NCBI GenBank assembly: GCA_963626805.1
Contig: CAVFXS010000051.1
Location: 15,426-79,425, forward strand
Reading direction: 5' to 3'
Origin: CAG-632 sp963626805
Lineage (GTDB): Bacteria > Bacillota > Clostridia > Lachnospirales > Lachnospiraceae
Length of the DNA stretch: 64,000 nt
Part shown: piece by piece, positions 54,667-63,739 of the stretch
Layout: the number at the start of each line of letters is the position of its first letter
Position numbering within the stretch: the first letter of the stretch is position 1
Position numbers and translations under genes: made by a program
Notes under the pieces: generated by a model
Databases searched by the model: none
What the model saw: only the letters and a program-made list of their open reading frames with translations
Told to the model about the DNA's origin: nothing

Positions 54667-55575
54667 ATGATTTATACCGTTACTCTGAATCCGGCACTGG
54701 ATTATATCATGCATGTGGAGCATTTTGAGAAAAACAGGATCAACAAGACCTCTTCCGAGCTACTTTTACCGGGTGGAAAAGGCATCAATGTCTCTATTGT
54801 ACTTCATAATCTGGGTATGAGCAGTACTGCTCTCGGATTCATTGCCGGTTTTACCGGACAGGAGATTCGCAGAAAGCTTCAGACACTGGGTGTTACGGAT
54901 GATTTTATTGAGCTTCCGGATGGACACTCCAGAATCAATATGAAGATCAGCAGTCATGAAGAAACAGAATTAAACGGCATGGGACCTGTCATTGACGAGG
55001 TCTCTTTGCTGAAGTTATATACGCAGTTGGATCGGCTGGTGACCGGAGATGTCCTGGTCCTAGCCGGCAGTATCCCTGCTACGCTTCCTGACAGTATTTA
55101 TCAGGATATTATGAAGTGGGTCGAAGCAAAGGGTGTGATGACAATCGTAGATGCCAGAAAAGATCTGCTGGAGAATGTTTTGGAGCTTCGACCGTTTTTG
55201 ATCAAGCCAAATAACTTTGAGCTTGCAGAATTGTTCGGTTTGGAAGAACTCTGGGATAAACAGGAGGTCCTGCGTTATGCAAAGGAATTACAGGAACGTG
55301 GTGCCCGAAATGTCCTGGTCTCTATGGCCGGTGCCGGTGCTGTTCTCGCTGCTGAAGATGGCAGCACCTATGAGAGTCCTGCTCCGGACGGAACCGTGAT
55401 CAATTCCGTAGGTGCCGGAGATTCCATGGTCGCCGGCTTCTTATACGGCCTGTTAACCACGGAATCCTTTGAACAGGCTTTCTATACCGGTCTCGCCTGC
55501 GGCAGTGCCAGTGCTTTTTCTGAGCAGCTGGCGACAAAAGATGCCGTTGACGCGATTTTGAAACATCTGATTTAG
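54667..55575 (+). CDS. pfkB: 1-phosphofructokinase (PfkB family sugar kinase)
   Basis: A 302-residue ribokinase-fold enzyme. It has MIYTVTLNPALDY, LLPGGKGINVSIVLHNLG and the catalytic NSVGAGDSMVAGF with the anion hole. It resembles FruK/LacC/PfkB kinases acting on fructose 1-phosphate, tagatose 6-phosphate or fructose 6-phosphate; the first is commonest but not proven. There is no PTS fructose gene nearby, unusual for fruK. AGGAGA lies before the ATG. Confidence 0.9.
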   Translation: MIYTVTLNPALDYIMHVEHFEKNRINKTSSELLLPGGKGINVSIVLHNLGMSSTALGFIAGFTGQEIRRKLQTLGVTDDFIELPDGHSRINMKISSHEETELNGMGPVIDEVSLLKLYTQLDRLVTGDVLVLAGSIPATLPDSIYQDIMKWVEAKGVMTIVDARKDLLENVLELRPFLIKPNNFELAELFGLEELWDKQEVLRYAKELQERGARNVLVSMAGAGAVLAAEDGSTYESPAPDGTVINSVGAGDSMVAGFLYGLLTTESFEQAFYTGLACGSASAFSEQLATKDAVDAILKHLI

Positions 55576-55591
55576 AAAATCCAGATCATAA

Positions 55592-55615
55592 TCAGATCAA
55601 ATTCTGACTTTTTTC
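55592..55615 (+). terminator. Weak terminator after pfkB
   Basis: TCAGA/TCTGA pairs around a six-base loop, followed by CTTTTTTCTTT. The stem is short, so this is tentative. Confidence 0.4.
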
Positions 55616-55657
55616 TTTACTCATTATTCCTGATTCTATTTAATTGTCGGACTCGTT

Positions 55658-56227
55658 TTACAGATTATAACCAACCTCAAAGGCCTTCTTATTAATCTCA
55701 ATCGTCTTCGGAGGAACTGTTTTCTCGATAACTTCCAGCCAGTCTTCCTTTGTATAATTCATATGCTGCGCAGCAACACCCAGTACGATAATGTTGAACA
55801 CCCTTGCATTACCAAGCTTCTTAGCCTCTGCCATTGCGTCTACCGAATATACCTTATACTTCTCGGATAACTCTTCGATAATTCCTTCCGGATATTCCGC
55901 TGCTCCGGTCACAACTGTGATTGGATCCATACGCTGATCATTTACAACGATTACGCCATCCTTCTTTAAGAAATGTGCATAGCGCTTGGCTTCCAGACGT
56001 TCAAATGCAATCAACACATCTGCCTGTCCTTCTTCGACGATCGGCTCTGCTACCTTATCACCATACCGCACATAAGTTACAACGCTTCCGCCTCGCTGTG
56101 CCATACCATGTACCTCTGATAACTTCACATCATATTTGGCATGTAATGCAATACCGCCAAGGATCCGGCTGGTAAGCAGAGTACCCTGTCCACCAACACC
56201 AACAATCATAATATTCTTTGTTTCCAT
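55658..56227 (-). CDS. iorB: Indolepyruvate:ferredoxin oxidoreductase, beta subunit
   Basis: A 189-residue gamma-type subunit of 2-oxoacid:ferredoxin oxidoreductases. It has MIVGVGGQGTLLTSRILG and EVHGMAQRGGSVVTYVRYG, then ADVLIAFERLEAKRY. It joins IorA, 14 bp upstream, to oxidise aryl pyruvates from aromatic amino acids to acyl-CoA, reducing ferredoxin. Start 56227 is close behind iorA. Confidence 0.95.
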   Translation of the reverse strand: METKNIMIVGVGGQGTLLTSRILGGIALHAKYDVKLSEVHGMAQRGGSVVTYVRYGDKVAEPIVEEGQADVLIAFERLEAKRYAHFLKKDGVIVVNDQRMDPITVVTGAAEYPEGIIEELSEKYKVYSVDAMAEAKKLGNARVFNIIVLGVAAQHMNYTKEDWLEVIEKTVPPKTIEINKKAFEVGYNL

Positions 56228-56241
56228 GTTCTTCTGCCTCC

Positions 56242-57978
56242 CTACTTCTTCTCTGTCTGAATTGCATCAAACTTACATAACTGCTTACATAAGCCACAGC
56301 CATTACACATGGTCTCATCAATTGCAATCGTGCCATCCTCATTCTTTGTTAATGCAGGGCAGCCCGGACGCAGACACATTCCACACTTCTTACACTTCTC
56401 CGGAACCGGAACACACTTATTCGGGAATACATTTCCCTTTAAGAGTACACAAGGCGACTTCGTAATGATTACGGACACACCGTCCCGTGCAGTTTCCTCT
56501 TTCACAATCCGCTCCAGCTCTACTGTATCAAACGCATTTACCTCTACTACATTGGCAACGCCAATTGCCTTACAGAGGTTATAAATATTAATCGCATAGG
56601 TTGGCTCACCATTCAGCATCTTACCGGTTGCTGCATGATCCTGATGTCCGGTCATTCCCGTTGTCGAATTATCCAGAATCATAACTGTACCGGTTGCCTG
56701 ATTATATACCATGTTCATTAAGGAATTGACACCTGTATGCATGAACGTACTATCACCGATAACAGCAACCCATTTCTTTACATAATCTTTGCCCTTTGCC
56801 TTCTCCATACCATGAAGAGAGGAGATTGATGCACCCATACAAATGGTCGTATCTACAACATTCAACGGTGCAACTGCACCCAAGGTATAACATCCAATAT
56901 CTCCGGCAGCATGAATACCAAGCTTCTTCAATACGGTATATACACTTCTGTGTGGACAACCCGGACAAAGAATCGGCGGACGTGCCGGCACCTGTGCAGG
57001 TGTCTCCAAATCAAGCTCTTCATGCAGAATCGCCTTTCTCAGCATATTTGCACTATATTCGCCCTGTACTGTAAAGATCTCTTTACCATGGCAGGCAATT
57101 CCCCAGGAACGAACCTGTTCCTCAATGATCGGATCCAGCTCTTCTACAATATATAATTCATCTACCTTTGCAGCAAAATCCAGAATCATCTGCTTTGGAA
57201 GCGGATTTACCAGACCAAGCTTCAGCACACTGGCATTCGGAAGAACTTCCTTCACATACTGGTATTCAATACCACAGGTAATTACACCGATCTTGGTATT
57301 GCCCATTTCCACACGATTGATTGGCATATCCGCACCATCTGCAGACATCGCCAGCTCCCGCTGCTCTACATATATATGACGGCCTTTCGCGTTACCTGGC
57401 ATCATGACAAACTTCGCAGGATTCCGCTCATATGGCTTATCCTCCGGAACAACCCGATCTTCTAATGTAACCAGTCCCTGTGAATGAGACAGACGGGTAG
57501 TCGTTCTTAAGATGACCGGTGTATCGTATTTCTCGCTTAATTCAAATGCATATTTCATGAAGTCCTTGGCTTCCTGACTATCAGACGGTTCTACAACCGG
57601 CACATGAGCAGCTCTGGCAACCGCACGGGTATCCTGCTCGTTCTGCGAGCTGTAAAGTCCCGGATCATCCGCTGCAACCAGTACCATACCACCATTCACA
57701 CCACCATACGACATGGTATATAACGGGTCAGATGCTACATTCACACCAACATGCTTCATACAACACATAGAACGTACACCACTGATACATGCACCAATTG
57801 CAACCTCAGTTGCAACCTTCTCATTCGGTGCCCATTCTGCGTATACGCCGTCATACTTTACAAGGCTCTCACTGATCTCCGTGCTCGGTGTTCCCGGATA
57901 TGCGGAAGACACCTTGACGCCCGCCTCCCAGGCACCTCTGGCGATAGCCTCATTTCCCAACATAATCTTTTTTTCCAT
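56242..57978 (-). CDS. iorA: Indolepyruvate:ferredoxin oxidoreductase, alpha subunit
   Basis: A 578-residue thiamine-pyrophosphate enzyme. The N-terminal pyrimidine domain begins LGNEAIARGAWEAGV; the TPP-binding domain has GDIGCYTLG and IGDSTFMHTG; the C-terminal ferredoxin-like domain has two 4Fe-4S motifs (CKKCGMCLRPGCP and CNGCGLCKQLC). The ATG at 57978 follows AGGAAGGGA; an in-frame reading 69 bases longer has no site. First gene of iorAB, with a promoter at 58084-58112. Confidence 0.96.
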   Translation of the reverse strand: MEKKIMLGNEAIARGAWEAGVKVSSAYPGTPSTEISESLVKYDGVYAEWAPNEKVATEVAIGACISGVRSMCCMKHVGVNVASDPLYTMSYGGVNGGMVLVAADDPGLYSSQNEQDTRAVARAAHVPVVEPSDSQEAKDFMKYAFELSEKYDTPVILRTTTRLSHSQGLVTLEDRVVPEDKPYERNPAKFVMMPGNAKGRHIYVEQRELAMSADGADMPINRVEMGNTKIGVITCGIEYQYVKEVLPNASVLKLGLVNPLPKQMILDFAAKVDELYIVEELDPIIEEQVRSWGIACHGKEIFTVQGEYSANMLRKAILHEELDLETPAQVPARPPILCPGCPHRSVYTVLKKLGIHAAGDIGCYTLGAVAPLNVVDTTICMGASISSLHGMEKAKGKDYVKKWVAVIGDSTFMHTGVNSLMNMVYNQATGTVMILDNSTTGMTGHQDHAATGKMLNGEPTYAINIYNLCKAIGVANVVEVNAFDTVELERIVKEETARDGVSVIITKSPCVLLKGNVFPNKCVPVPEKCKKCGMCLRPGCPALTKNEDGTIAIDETMCNGCGLCKQLCKFDAIQTEKK

Positions 57979-58083
57979 CGTTTGTTCCCTTCCTCTTGCT
58001 TCATCATCTATGCAAAATTCACATAATATCTTACTCTGCCAGTCCAAATCATCAGTTCAGAATAGCAGCGCCCAGTTAAAATA

Positions 58084-58112
58084 ATAGTACGGCATCCGGA
58101 TAGAAATGTCAA
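58084..58112 (-). promoter_or_regulatory. iorAB promoter
   Basis: Minus strand TTGACA (58112-58107), 17 bases, TACTAT (58089-58084). +1 near 58077 gives a leader of about 100 bases. The -35 abuts the upstream gene's hairpin. Confidence 0.7.
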
Positions 58113-58147
58113 GATTCCGGTCTGTCAAACTGCGTTCCGGTAATCTT
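58111..58147 (-). terminator. Hairpin after the Rpn-type gene
   Basis: AAGATT-CCGG pairs with CCGG-T-AATCTT (one bulge). It lies 46 bp past the stop at 58194 and abuts the iorAB -35. There is no long U-tract. Confidence 0.5.
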
Positions 58148-58193
58148 ACAGGCTTATACACCCCCGGTATCAATGACGGTATCAATCTATATT

Positions 58194-59261
58194 CTACATA
58201 GCTTGTTGTATCTGAATAATCTCGTCCCGACCACACTCTGCAATATCCATAATATCCTCATAAGCAAAGCCACGGGTTAACATATTCTTAATGATCTGTA
58301 TTCTTTTCTTACGTTCTTCTTCTCGCCCTTCTTCTATGCCGCTGTCATACCCCAGCTTCCGTTCTCTGTTTATCATATCCGCCAATGCTTTACACATATC
58401 CACAACCTCCTGTTCCGTATTGATCTCTATCTCCGCACCTGTCACCAGATTTAACAATTGTACTGCTTCCTGTTCCATCCGGTTAAATCGGTCCGCATCC
58501 TCCTGCAGGATCTGCCGCAGCTTCTCCTCATCCTCCGAATACTTTATGAAGTTCAGAACCTCCCGCATGCTGCTGTGAAACTGCTTCAGTTCCTCGGTGG
58601 ATAACTCTGCCGGTGCAATCACATGTATCTTATAATCCTGTACATATTTCAGAACCGCCGGGTCTTTTATGTCCAGCATTTCATGAATGGACCTCGGTCC
58701 ATCCCAGGGCCGATTCTGAAACAAGATCACGATCGTAATCACCGGAAGCAGCTTATCCCTACTGTTGATACCGGATAAAAAGTCTCTTCTGCCCAAACTC
58801 TGTTTCTCCGTCCTGTAACTTCGGATCTGATTGACCTGTCTCATATACCGCATGGAATCATTGAGCATATTCCGGACCGGCATTGCATAATGTACCTCTG
58901 ACTGATTCTCCAGACTTACCAGCATATAAACCGCATCCTGTCCCTGACGAATGGTTATCTGCTTTGACACATCCCGGTATTTCTGCTGAACTATATAGTC
59001 CTTCTGCCTGCGTTTTCTCCCATTCCTTCCGGTACCTCTTCCTCTTCCCACCTGTCGATCCGTAGAATCTGCGGATGCCACGGATTCCACAAACAGATCT
59101 ATATCTGTTTCTTCCTCTAAAAACAGCTCTTCGCCACTGACCTCTTTCAAATGCTCCGGTCTTACAATCTCTGCCCCATCATACAGAATATAATTTACAA
59201 TATCCGCAAAGATCCGATTATTCTCTGTATATAGCTTCTCTGCAATATCTTTCTTTCCCAA
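58194..59261 (-). CDS. Rpn family recombination-promoting nuclease/putative transposase
   Basis: A 355-residue PD-(D/E)XK-type protein of the Rpn family, which promotes DNA cleavage and recA-independent recombination in relatives. It has ENNRIFADIVNYILYDGAEI, a central LVSLENQSEVHYAMPVR (E-x-Q core) and GPRSIHEMLDI, then a helical tail with EEGREEERKKR. The start is a TTG at 59261, seven bases after AAGGAGG; a GTG at 59300 lies upstream of that site. The promoter at 59454-59482 overlaps an inverted repeat. Lachnospiraceae often carry several such genes. Confidence 0.85.
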   Translation of the reverse strand: MGKKDIAEKLYTENNRIFADIVNYILYDGAEIVRPEHLKEVSGEELFLEEETDIDLFVESVASADSTDRQVGRGRGTGRNGRKRRQKDYIVQQKYRDVSKQITIRQGQDAVYMLVSLENQSEVHYAMPVRNMLNDSMRYMRQVNQIRSYRTEKQSLGRRDFLSGINSRDKLLPVITIVILFQNRPWDGPRSIHEMLDIKDPAVLKYVQDYKIHVIAPAELSTEELKQFHSSMREVLNFIKYSEDEEKLRQILQEDADRFNRMEQEAVQLLNLVTGAEIEINTEQEVVDMCKALADMINRERKLGYDSGIEEGREEERKKRIQIIKNMLTRGFAYEDIMDIAECGRDEIIQIQQAM

Positions 59262-59428
59262 TCTGTGTCCTCCTTCACCCTGTCCGGACTCCGGAAACAC
59301 TCCCCGCCAATTTTACCATATTTAGGCTCGCAGTCTGCCATGTTTCCAAAATCCTGCTTCTGCTTCATGAAATTTCGCAAGATTTTCTTCTTAGAACCAT
59401 CCAAACTGCTTCTGACTATAGAAAAATA

Positions 59429-59482
59429 GATAATATATACTTGCTTGATATTTAATATATATTATCTATGTCTATTTGTCAA
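59429..59482 (-). promoter_or_regulatory. Rpn-gene promoter with AT-rich inverted repeat
   Basis: Minus strand TTGACA (59482-59477), 17 bases, TATATT (59459-59454). Arms GATAATATATA (59429-59439) and its complement (59456-59466) cover the -10 and +1, a likely repressor site or simply a cruciform-prone tract. Confidence 0.6.
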
Positions 59483-59513
59483 TATTTTATTTATTTTTCA
59501 TCAGATTACTCAT

Positions 59514-60001
59514 TTACAATAATCCATTTTTCCACTCTTCCACCAGCGCTTCTAACCGATATCTGGCATTCGCAGGACTGCTGGAAGGCAGTTGGCAGAT
59601 TTCCGGCAACTGTTTACCACGGTTGTATTTCTGAAACATCCGATATGCGGTTCCGCCATTCAAACAGATTCTCTTAATCGGTGCCTGCTGTAAGATCCAC
59701 TCTATATCATTCGGCACTACATTTCGTATGGAACTATCCGAAGAGCCCTCGATCTCGCAGGATGCGATCACATCCCACACCGCAACCCGGTGTTTCAGTA
59801 AAAGAGCTTTCTTCTGTTCTACTGTCACCGGAACTTTTTCTTCAAATATTGCCGCCATGATTTTCCAGAACCGATTCTGCGGATGTCCGTAAAAAATGCA
59901 CTTTCTCTGGATTTTACCGATGGGAAGGATCCCAGAATCAAAATCCTGGAATGTTCATCAAATATCGGTGCAATATTATGTTGCTGACGTTCTAATGCCA
60001 T
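59514..60001 (-). pseudogene. Frameshifted DNA-deoxyinosine glycosylase
   Basis: The minus strand from ATG 60001 reads a UDG-superfamily N-terminus, with RILILGSFPSVKSRES. At the run of six A (59891-59896) the frame changes. The continuation in the next frame, FYGHPQNRFWKIMAAIFEE and the C-terminal LPSSSPANAR motif, ends at 59514. Adding one base to the run restores a normal-length protein of 162 residues, matching DNA-deoxyinosine glycosylases. The ATG overlaps the NUDIX stop (ATGGCATTAG), so the two were a coupled repair pair. It is a mutated gene, a phase-variable homopolymer tract, or a sequencing slip. Confidence 0.85.
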
Positions 60002-60405
60002 GCTTCCATTTCCTCTCGAATCTTCTCAATCAACGTTACATCCGCCGGCAACCACTCGACAGAATCCAGTTGATCCTTTGCCAACCATTTGGCCGCTTCC
60101 GCCTCCTTTAAGACCAAGTTTCCCTTCTGTACCCGACACCAGAAACAATCCATAGACAAATGGAATGTCGGATAGTCATATTCTATGGTATCAATTAATT
60201 CACCCACTACGATCTCCGTATCCAGCTCTTCCCGAATTTCACGTTGCAATGCCTGCTGTGGAGTCTCACCCTCTTCGATTTTACCACCCGGGAACTCCCA
60301 GCCATCTTTCAACTCCCCATAACCGCGTTGAGTGGCGAAAATTATAAGCTGTCCCTCTTTATTCTCGGAGCGAATTACCGCTGCAACTACTCTAATTGTT
60401 TTCAT
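59992..60405 (-). CDS. NUDIX hydrolase, MutT-like
   Basis: A 137-residue NUDIX protein with the full box G-x5-E-x7-REUxEEx in GGKIEEGETPQQALQREIREEL. It probably sanitises oxidised nucleotides (8-oxo-dGTP diphosphatase-like). ATG 60405 follows GGAG; an upstream start at 60462 lacks one. Its stop overlaps the start of the deoxyinosine glycosylase gene, linking two DNA-damage functions. Confidence 0.92.
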   Translation of the reverse strand: MKTIRVVAAVIRSENKEGQLIIFATQRGYGELKDGWEFPGGKIEEGETPQQALQREIREELDTEIVVGELIDTIEYDYPTFHLSMDCFWCRVQKGNLVLKEAEAAKWLAKDQLDSVEWLPADVTLIEKIREEMEAWH

Positions 60406-60461
60406 ATTAAATCTCCATTCATTTATTTTCCTTCCATGTATATAAGGATATGTTCTTTTCA

Positions 60462-60609
60462 CTATATATTGCTTTCCAGATATTTCAGTAAATCTTCCCG
60501 AATCTCTTGATGCATTTTCGCTTTTACCTTCGTAATCTCACGCATTTCTCCATGATTATCCCGTTTCTCCCCAGCCTTTGCCTCCAGTACGGAAAAGGTT
60601 CCTTTTTAC
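60462..60609 (-). pseudogene. 3' stump of a gene interrupted by the downstream element
   Basis: On the minus strand a frame of about 49 codons ends at TAG 60462-60464. It starts abruptly with KGTFSVLEAKAGEK and ends HQEIREDLLKYLESNI. In-frame stops TAG and TAA lie just upstream, where host-like DNA gives way to the AT-rich element. There is no start codon or ribosome site. It reads like the C-terminus of a host gene cut by the insertion; I do not recognise the family. The 5' part should lie beyond the other end. Confidence 0.6.
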
Positions 60610-60613
60610 TATC

Positions 60614-60626
60614 AAGTGAATACAAG
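60614..60626 (+). repeat. Element motif AAGTGAATACAAG, left copy
   Basis: A perfect inverted match lies at 63881-63893, and 10 of 13 bases recur at 62411-62420. It lies 4 bases inside the presumed left edge and may be part of an attachment or Rep-binding site. Confidence 0.55.
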
Positions 60627-60627
60627 T

Positions 60628-62340
60628 TTATGATTTGTTTTTTTTAGCCCGTTTATCTGCTTCCTCAATAGCATACTCACTATAATAGCGGAGATGTCCG
60701 TTATCATCAAGCTTACTTGACATATGTGTATCAAGATTTAAGTTTCTTAATTCATAATGCAAACAATAAGGGTCGTCAACACCATCAGACCGTTTACCAC
60801 CAATTATAATGTGGTCAACTAATAATTCAAACAAATCTTTATTGAAGCCTTCGGCTTTTCCCTCTTTGATATAAGCAATAATTTGTTTTCTATTTGCAAA
60901 AGTGTCAGCTTCACTCTTAATTTCAGCATTAAGAGAATCAATCTTTTCTTGAATTTGTTCAAGCTCTTTTGTCAATGCTTCCCGTTTTTCGTTATAGTCT
61001 TCATCAGACAATTTTTCTTCCAACAATAAATCAGTAAGTTTAGAACGCATTTTCATTTTTTTATTATAGTTACTATAATAAGACGATAGTTGTTTTTTAA
61101 TTTGAGTTTCTTTCTCCTTACTATTTTTAAGAAGTTTATCTAACGAATCATCTGATAAGTAAAACAATGCTTCATTATCATCAATTAGATTTTTAATCAT
61201 GCCAACTATAGACTGCTTTATATAATCTTCATCTAAAGATTTGCACTTAGGACATTCGGCTTTTCCTTTTTTTGCATAAGTACCACAAGACCATATTATT
61301 TTTTCGCTTGGAGTTCCTGCGTGTGTAACTCTTCTAAAATAGTTCTTGCCACAATAACCACAAACAAGCTTAGATGTAAAAATACTCCGGTTTGTTTTTT
61401 TAGTCGTGCCTTTTCTACTGCCGTCAGAATAAGTAACAATTCTTTGTTCTATAATTAATTTAACTTTCTCCCAATCCTCTAAAGATATGATTGCTTCGTG
61501 ATCGTCCTCAACATGACTTTTAACGCCTTCACCCTCATTTATCTTTCTGATATGACCGATTGGATTTATAGTCTTTGTTTTACCCTGAGTTATTGACCCT
61601 ATATATTTTTCATTCTTGATAATGTTCATAACAGTAGAACCATACCAAGTTGTATTGCCATTTTTTGTTTTAGCTCCCATTGCTTCAAGTTCTTTGGCAA
61701 TAGCATGACAGCCAGCACCTTCAATATATCGTTGAAAAATATATCTTACGGTTTCGGCTTCATCTTTATTGATTACCATTTGATTATCAACAATGTCATA
61801 ACCCAAAGGATTTGCACGACCTACATATTCGCCTTTTCTTATTTTTTGTTGAATAGTCCAATTAACATGAGCACTTGTATTTTCAACTTCCATTTGTGCG
61901 ACCGCTCCAAGAATAGTGAGCATTAATGTTCCTTGTGCACTTAATAAATCAATGCTATTTTCTTCAAAAATAACATTAACATTATGGTTACGAAGTAACT
62001 CACAATACTTCAATAAGTCTGCGACATTTCTTGAAAATCTCGATATGCTTTTTGTAAGAATAATATCAATATAGCCTTCTTCGGCATATTTAATCATTCT
62101 TTGAAAATTAGGTCGTTTGTCGGTAGTTCCGCTAATTGCTTCATCTGCGAATATTCCAACAAAATTATAATTAGGAGTTTGTTTTATTCTTTCTTCATAA
62201 AAATGCAATTGATTATCGTAAGAATCCTTTTGTTCAACACTATCGGTACTTACTCTCGCATAGGCACAAACATTATACTTTTTCTTTTGAGTTTGTCTTT
62301 GTTGTGTAGGCTCAATGATTTCTATTTTCTTTTTCGGCAT
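60628..62340 (-). CDS. Large serine recombinase (integrase)
   Basis: A 570-residue site-specific recombinase. The resolvase domain has the catalytic Ser31 in AYARVSTDS, then FADEAISGTTDKRPNFQRM and the Arg pair in SISRFSRNVADLL. A recombinase domain (about 165-290) and a zinc ribbon with CGYCGK and CPKC follow, then a long coiled coil at about 380-480. It probably inserted the element at the adjacent left edge, whose junction is within 20 bp of the stop. AAAGGGG precedes the ATG. Confidence 0.95.
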   Translation of the reverse strand: MPKKKIEIIEPTQQRQTQKKKYNVCAYARVSTDSVEQKDSYDNQLHFYEERIKQTPNYNFVGIFADEAISGTTDKRPNFQRMIKYAEEGYIDIILTKSISRFSRNVADLLKYCELLRNHNVNVIFEENSIDLLSAQGTLMLTILGAVAQMEVENTSAHVNWTIQQKIRKGEYVGRANPLGYDIVDNQMVINKDEAETVRYIFQRYIEGAGCHAIAKELEAMGAKTKNGNTTWYGSTVMNIIKNEKYIGSITQGKTKTINPIGHIRKINEGEGVKSHVEDDHEAIISLEDWEKVKLIIEQRIVTYSDGSRKGTTKKTNRSIFTSKLVCGYCGKNYFRRVTHAGTPSEKIIWSCGTYAKKGKAECPKCKSLDEDYIKQSIVGMIKNLIDDNEALFYLSDDSLDKLLKNSKEKETQIKKQLSSYYSNYNKKMKMRSKLTDLLLEEKLSDEDYNEKREALTKELEQIQEKIDSLNAEIKSEADTFANRKQIIAYIKEGKAEGFNKDLFELLVDHIIIGGKRSDGVDDPYCLHYELRNLNLDTHMSSKLDDNGHLRYYSEYAIEEADKRAKKNKS

Positions 62341-62410
62341 GATATGACCCCTTTCAGTATTATATTCACTCCATATATGAATATCCTATATCTTAATATT
62401 ACATTGTATG

Positions 62411-62420
62411 AAGTGAATAC
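62411..62420 (+). repeat. Element motif AAGTGAATAC, internal copy
   Basis: It lies in the 94-bp gap between rep and recombinase. The same gap holds an inverted partial copy ATTCACT (62364-62370) and a TAATATTAC (62394-62402). Confidence 0.5.
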
Positions 62421-62434
62421 GCAACTGTAAAATA

Positions 62435-63739
62435 TTAGAGCAAGTCAATTTCAGCTAAAAATTGCTGTTTCTTTTCTTCATCGTTAACAGGGTTGATATA
62501 TTTCTTTAAATCGAATGTATGCTTTACATCATCCACAGACTTCAAAATATATTTTTTATATTCGTGATATTCTTTTCTTGGATATGTTTCGGTTTCAATC
62601 CAATCATCCTTACCTTGATAGATGATTTCATTCACGGTGTAGGTTGCAACATAATCATCAGACAGTTCTTCAAAATTAAGCACATATGAAATACGCTTTA
62701 TAAATGCTTCTCTATCTTCCTTGGACTCCGCAACATACCAATCGCAAATCGGTGTGTTTGTGCATATAAAGAGAACCTTGCAATTCTTAAAGAGTACATT
62801 ATGATATCTTGCGGCTACTCCCGTGTTGTTATGAGGATCGAGAATTTTCTTCATATCATCCACCGAAGTAATGGAATAATTATAATCATCCAACACAAAA
62901 CAGTCCTGTCCTCTGTATTCATCAAAAGGATGCTTGCCCGATGATGAAAAGCCTATACTCATATTATGCTTTTTTGCCCAACATTTACAAAATGTAGATT
63001 TACCAATACGTGGTGGTCCTTGAAGCACATAGACTTGAAAATCTCTGTTATTATCAACTACGGAGCTCTCATCTAAATATTCAAAAGCATTCATAATTCT
63101 ACCTTTATACTTGATATAAATATCTGGCGGAATTTTAGCTGATACTTCATATCGTTTAATCTTTCCATTAGTAATATCCTTAATAATACGCTTGATTTTT
63201 TCTTGCGGTAGTTCACTATACGGAACTTTATAATCTTCTAATTTTGCTTGCGATACATTTGTAACAACTTCATCCCAAGAGTAAGGTTCCTTTTGGGGTG
63301 CATTCATATGTACTAAATATTGAATTGCGTTTCTCGTACCATATTGAATCCCATATATAAAAGAAAATGGAAATACGGCTTTGAGCTGACTAAATTTTAT
63401 TTCCGAATTACTTCCACAATGAATAACGCCATGATAGTGTTCGTTAGCTTCACCAGGTGAATGAGTAATACCATAAAATTCGAAACCGTCTTTAGTGTTT
63501 GCAAAATTTTCTAATATCCCGATAAAATCCTCAAAGGTTACAACATAATCATCACCAGTTTTCAAACCAAGTTTTTCATAATCATTCTTGACGATATTAT
63601 GCTTAAAAACTCTAAATGCTGCCCAACGAAATGTTTTGTCATTTTTGTATATGGGTTCTTCGTCAGGCGGTAACCCTTTCATTGTGTTTTGCTTAGGTTT
63701 ATCTTTCGTTTTAGAAGCAGTATTATTTAATTCATCCAT
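62435..63739 (-). CDS. rep: CRESS-type replication initiator (HUH endonuclease plus SF3 helicase)
   Basis: A 434-residue Rep. The N-terminal nickase has the metal-binding HYH (101-103, in EHYHGVIHC) and the catalytic Tyr141 in AIQYLVHMN. The C-terminal superfamily 3 helicase has Walker A GPPRIGKST (241-249), Walker B CFVLDDYN (280-287) and motif C VLFICTNTP (322-330). This domain pair is the mark of CRESS-DNA viruses and their bacterial plasmid relatives. Rolling-circle plasmid Reps of the pMV158 type lack the helicase. AAGAAGGAA lies before the ATG. It should nick an origin nearby to start rolling-circle replication of the excised element. Confidence 0.9.
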   Translation of the reverse strand: MDELNNTASKTKDKPKQNTMKGLPPDEEPIYKNDKTFRWAAFRVFKHNIVKNDYEKLGLKTGDDYVVTFEDFIGILENFANTKDGFEFYGITHSPGEANEHYHGVIHCGSNSEIKFSQLKAVFPFSFIYGIQYGTRNAIQYLVHMNAPQKEPYSWDEVVTNVSQAKLEDYKVPYSELPQEKIKRIIKDITNGKIKRYEVSAKIPPDIYIKYKGRIMNAFEYLDESSVVDNNRDFQVYVLQGPPRIGKSTFCKCWAKKHNMSIGFSSSGKHPFDEYRGQDCFVLDDYNYSITSVDDMKKILDPHNNTGVAARYHNVLFKNCKVLFICTNTPICDWYVAESKEDREAFIKRISYVLNFEELSDDYVATYTVNEIIYQGKDDWIETETYPRKEYHEYKKYILKSVDDVKHTFDLKKYINPVNDEEKKQQFLAEIDLL

